Under the pieces are notes generated by a model. It was not told the origin of the DNA, ran no database searches, and worked only from the letters and a program-made list of their open reading frames with translations. Shown in pieces: positions 13,532 to 16,213 of a stretch of 16,213 bases of DNA. Source of the DNA: an uncultured Collinsella sp. (lineage in GTDB: Bacteria > Actinomycetota > Coriobacteriia > Coriobacteriales > Coriobacteriaceae); contig URHQ01000047.1 of assembly GCA_900547655.1 (NCBI GenBank), positions 1 through 16,213 on the forward strand. The letters run 5' to 3'. The translations under genes and the position numbers were made by a program. How positions within the stretch are numbered: the first letter of the stretch is position 1; each line of letters begins with the position of its first letter.

Positions 13532-13825
13532 GGGGACGAGTAGTCGGCCGTCCGCATGCTACAGAGAGCGGGGAGCGCTGAGAACCCGTGCATGCGACCG
13601 ATGAAAATCACCCCGGAGCTGCGGTCCCAACGGACGTACCGTGCAGGTTCGTCTTAGTAGACATCGCCGAGATGGTCGTCGATACAGGCCAGCCGAGTAA
13701 CGGATGCGAGCGCGCGAATACGCGGGCGAGGGCATCTGAGCTGGGTGGTTAAGCGAAGAGCTTTTACGGGCAGACTGCCTGTTTTGTGGCGCTTCGTCCC
13801 AGCTTGTAGGGACGGGCGCTTTTTT
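13532..13825 (+). ncRNA. T-box riboswitch (isoleucine), transcription-attenuating leader of ileS
   Basis: The leader senses uncharged tRNA-Ile and lets ileS be transcribed when charging falls. Stem I is full length. Its base pairs GGGAC (13533-13537) with GTCCC (13624-13628), next to a kink-turn-like GAGTAG. The middle pairs GCATGC with GCATGC (13554-13559, 13590-13595). The distal AGAGAG (13563-13568) and GCTGAGAA (13577-13584) elements are present. The specifier is ATC at 13607-13609, set in GAAAATCACC. Stem III pairs GATGC (13703-13707) with GCATC (13732-13736). The T-box is GGGTGGTTAAGCG (13743-13755); its TGGT can pair with the ACCA end of tRNA-Ile (discriminator A). Antiterminator helices are AGCTGGG/CCCAGCT (13739-13745, 13798-13804) and AAGCG/CGCTT (13751-13755, 13790-13794). 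Confidence 0.95.
13789..13825 (+). terminator. T-box regulated terminator of ileS leader
   Basis: GCGC (13789-13792) pairs with GCGC (13816-13819) and CGTCCC (13795-13800) with GGGACG (13809-13814), followed by six T (13820-13825). Bases 13790-13794 and 13798-13804 are also needed for the antiterminator, so the two folds exclude each other. This shows control by transcription attenuation rather than by hiding the ribosome-binding site. Confidence 0.93.
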
Positions 13826-13835
13826 GGTGCCCAGA

Positions 13836-13849
13836 GGGCGTGCGCGCCC
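13836..13849 (+). other. Small hairpin between the T-box terminator and ileS ribosome-binding site
   Basis: GGGCG (13836-13840) pairs with CGCCC (13845-13849) around a 4-base loop, nine bases upstream of AAAGGGG (13858-13864). It could stabilise the 5' end of processed ileS mRNA; nothing shows that it is functional. Confidence 0.3.
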
Positions 13850-13868
13850 ACGACATGAAAGGGGTACC

Positions 13869-16195
13869 GTGGCAAACGAGTACAAGCAGACGATGAATCT
13901 GCCCAAAACCGGATTTCCCATGCGTGCCGGTCTTTCCAAGTCCGAGCCCAAGCGACTCAAGGACTGGCAGGACAACAAGGTCTACGAGCAAGTTCTAAAG
14001 AAGAACGAGGGTCACAAGAAGTTCGTGCTGCACGACGGTCCTCCGTACGCCAACGGCCCGATCCATATCGGCCACGCCATGAACAAGATCTCCAAGGACA
14101 TGATCAACCGCTACTGGATGATGCAGGGCTATGAGGTTCCCTATGTCCCCGGTTGGGACTGTCATGGCCAGCCGATCGAGCATAAGGTCGAGGAGAAGCT
14201 TGGCACCGAGAAGTTCAACCAGACCTCCACGGCTAAGATCCGCGAGCTTTGCAACAAGTTCGCTGTCGAGAACATCGAGCTCCAGAAGGCCGGCTTCCGT
14301 CGCCTGGGCGTGCTCGGCGACTGGGACAACCCGTATCTGACGCTCTATCACCAGCACGACGCCGCCGACATCGAGGTCTTCAAGGCCATGTTCGATAAGG
14401 GCATGATCTATCGCGGCCACAAGCCGGTTCACTGGTGCAAGCACTGCCACACCGCGCTGGCCGAGGCCGAGATCGAGTACTCCGACGAGACGAGCCCGTC
14501 CATTTTCGTGCGCTTCGAGATGACCTCCAAGCCCGCCGGCCTCGAGAACTTCGACGGCCCGGTTGACTTTATCATCTGGACGACCACGCCGTGGACCATC
14601 CCCTCTGACCAGGCAGTTTCCCTCAAGCCCGGCGCCGCCTACGTCGCCGTTGAGCACGACGGCCGTGCCGAGGTCATGCTTGAGGACCTGGCTCCCAAGT
14701 GCTGCGAGGAGTTTGGCTGGGAGTACACCCCGGTTATGGTCGACGGCAAGCCCTATGTGGTTCCCGCCGAGACCTTCCACCACATCCACTACAAGCAGCC
14801 GATCTTTGACGGTGTCGAGGGTGTGGCGCTGCTGGCCGATTACGTCGGTGTCGATGACGGTACCGGTATCGTCCACAACTCGCCCGGCCACGGCGTCGAC
14901 GACTATTTTGCCTGCCTCAAGGAGGGCATCACCGACATCTGCATGCCGGTCGATGACGACGGCAAGTTCTACACCGGTGAGGAGTTTGGCACCGGTGGCC
15001 CCTTCAGCGGTATGGATACCGATGAGGCCAACCCGCACATCATCGAGTTCCTGCGCGAGCGCGGCACCCTGGTCCTCGAGAAGAAGATCACGCACAGCTA
15101 TCCGCACTGCTGGCGCTGCAAGCACCCGGTGCTCTTCCGTGCTACTGACCAGTGGTTCGTCTCGATGGACAAGACCGGTTTGCGTGAGCAGGCAGGCAAG
15201 GAGGTGCGCGAGAACGTCAAGTGGTATCCGGCCCACGCTGCCAACCGCATCGGTGCCATGGTCGAGCAGCGTCCCGACTGGTGCATCAGCCGTCAGCGCA
15301 ACTGGGGCGTGCCTATCCCCAGCTACACCTGCGCCGACTGCGGCGAGAAGGTCATGAACGACGCCACGCTCGACGCCGTCATCAAGCTCTTCCACGAGAA
15401 GGGCTCTGACGCCTGGTTCACCGACGCTCCCGAGAGCTACCTGGGCGAGGCTTGCGTCTGCCCCAAGTGCGGCGGCCATCACCTCAAGGCCGATAAGGAC
15501 ATCCTCGACGTGTGGTGGGACTCCGGCGTGTCTTGGAAGGCCGTCTGCGAGTATCGCCCTGAGCTTGAGTACCCGGCGGACGTGTATCTTGAGGGCTCCG
15601 ACCAGCATCGTGGTTGGTTCCAGAGCTCGCTGCTCACTTCGGTGGGTGCCAACGGCCACGCTCCGTACAAGGCTGTCGTCTCGCAGGGCTTCACGCTCGA
15701 CGGCCAGGGCCGCAAGATGTCCAAGTCGCTCGGCAATGTCATCGACCCCAATAAGGTCTGCGACGAGATGGGCGCTGACATCATCCGTCTGTGGGTTGCC
15801 TCCGTCGACACCAGCTCCGACGTCTCCATCGACCACGAGATCCTTGCTCGTACGTCCGATGCCTACCGTCGTTTCCGTAACACGCTGCGCTTCCTGCTCT
15901 CCGAGCTCGAGGGTCAGTTTGAGCCCGAGACCGACGGCGTCGCCTTTGCCGACCTGCTGCCGCTCGACAAGCTCATGGTTGCCCGTCTGACCCAGGTCCA
16001 GGCCGAGGTCGACGATGCCTACGCCAGCTACGAGTTCCCGCGCGCCTACCGCGCACTCTACGACTTTGTGGTTACCGAGCTTTCCAACGTGTATCTCGAC
16101 GCCCTGAAGGACCGTCTGTACTGCGACAAGCCCGGCTCTCTCGAGCGCCGCAGCGCTCAGACCGTGCTGGCCGAGCTCTTCTCGATGCTCATGCG
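13869..16195 (+). CDS. ileS: Isoleucyl-tRNA synthetase IleS (3' end cut by contig edge)
   Basis: Class I aminoacyl-tRNA synthetase charging tRNA-Ile. About 775 codons are visible; bacterial IleS is usually about 930 residues, so roughly 150 C-terminal residues are missing. Landmarks in order are MNLPKTGFPMRAGL, the HIGH signature in PIHIGHAMNKISKDM (about 64), PGWDCHGQPIEHKVE, and the editing domain with IIWTTTPWTIPSDQAV (about 237) and GTGIVHNSPGHGVDDYF. Next come HCWRCKHPVLFRATDQWF, SRQRNWGVPIP, LDVWWDSG, EGSDQHRGWFQSS and the KMSKS loop GRKMSKSLGN (about 615). Start is GTG at 13869, with AAAGGGG at 13858-13864. The frame stays open to the window end, but bases from 16196 on are adapter, so the CDS is given to 16195. 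Controlled by the T-box just upstream. Confidence 0.97.
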
Positions 16196-16213
16196 CTGTC
16201 TCTTATACACATC
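16196..16213. other. Tn5/Nextera mosaic-end adapter remnant at contig end
   Basis: The last 18 bases, CTGTCTCTTATACACATC, equal the first 18 of the 19-base Tn5 mosaic end used in Nextera libraries. They fall inside ileS where conserved coding sequence is expected and break the family match (they read as C-L-L-Y-T). This is untrimmed library adapter, not genomic DNA and not a transposon. Confidence 0.95.

Noticed and set aside
13995..15836. Minus-strand open frame of 613 codons opposite ileS
   Set aside because: Val/Leu/Asp/His-rich shadow of a GC-rich conserved gene, with no recognisable domain.
16196..16213. Genuine Tn5-type transposon end
   Set aside because: There is no transposase or target duplication. 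It sits exactly at the sequence end and equals the commercial library adapter.

Overview
The window is most likely chromosomal DNA from a Coriobacteriia member close to Collinsella. This is inferred from the high-GC coding sequence, the smc-ftsY-ffh gene order, a full-length T-box ahead of ileS and the protein flavours; no database was consulted. Nearly all of it is core or near-core gene content. No transposase, integrase, CRISPR array, tRNA or rRNA gene was seen.

Layout. (1) 3-4298, plus strand: the C-terminal half of SMC, then FtsY and Ffh, packed as an operon for chromosome organisation and co-translational membrane targeting, closed by a perfect hairpin at 4321-4356. (2) 4415-5179, minus strand: a fusion of a DUF134-type helix-turn-helix domain, a NifX/NifB-type cofactor-binding domain and a His/Cys-rich tail. 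Its promoter region carries two identical 12-bp palindromes 53 bp apart. (3) 5346-6722, plus strand: thymidylate synthase followed at once by dihydrofolate reductase, a matched dTMP/folate pair. (4) 6832-9221, plus strand: a SpoU/TrmH-type RNA 2'-O-methyltransferase and a MATE efflux pump. (5) 9244-9729, minus strand: a corrinoid adenosyltransferase, convergent with the pump across a hairpin that contains both stop codons. (6) 9822-12251, plus strand: the membrane protease FtsH with a strong terminator, then a DUF523 protein. (7) 12300-13382, minus strand: a GldA-like metal-dependent alcohol dehydrogenase, separated from DUF523 by a bidirectional terminator. (8) 13519-16195, plus strand: a T-box riboswitch with an isoleucine ATC specifier, and the ileS gene it controls.

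The last 18 bases (16196-16213) match the Tn5/Nextera mosaic end. The window therefore ends at a contig edge with adapter sequence, and ileS is cut by the assembly, not by biology. SMC is likewise cut at the left edge.

The least ordinary locus is the DUF134-NifX-His/Cys protein with its paired palindromes. It looks like a self-regulating metal- or cofactor-responsive regulator, with no nitrogenase gene nearby. The T-box can be resolved almost base by base: specifier, AGAGAG-type stem I elements, stem III, UGGU bulge, antiterminator and competing terminator.
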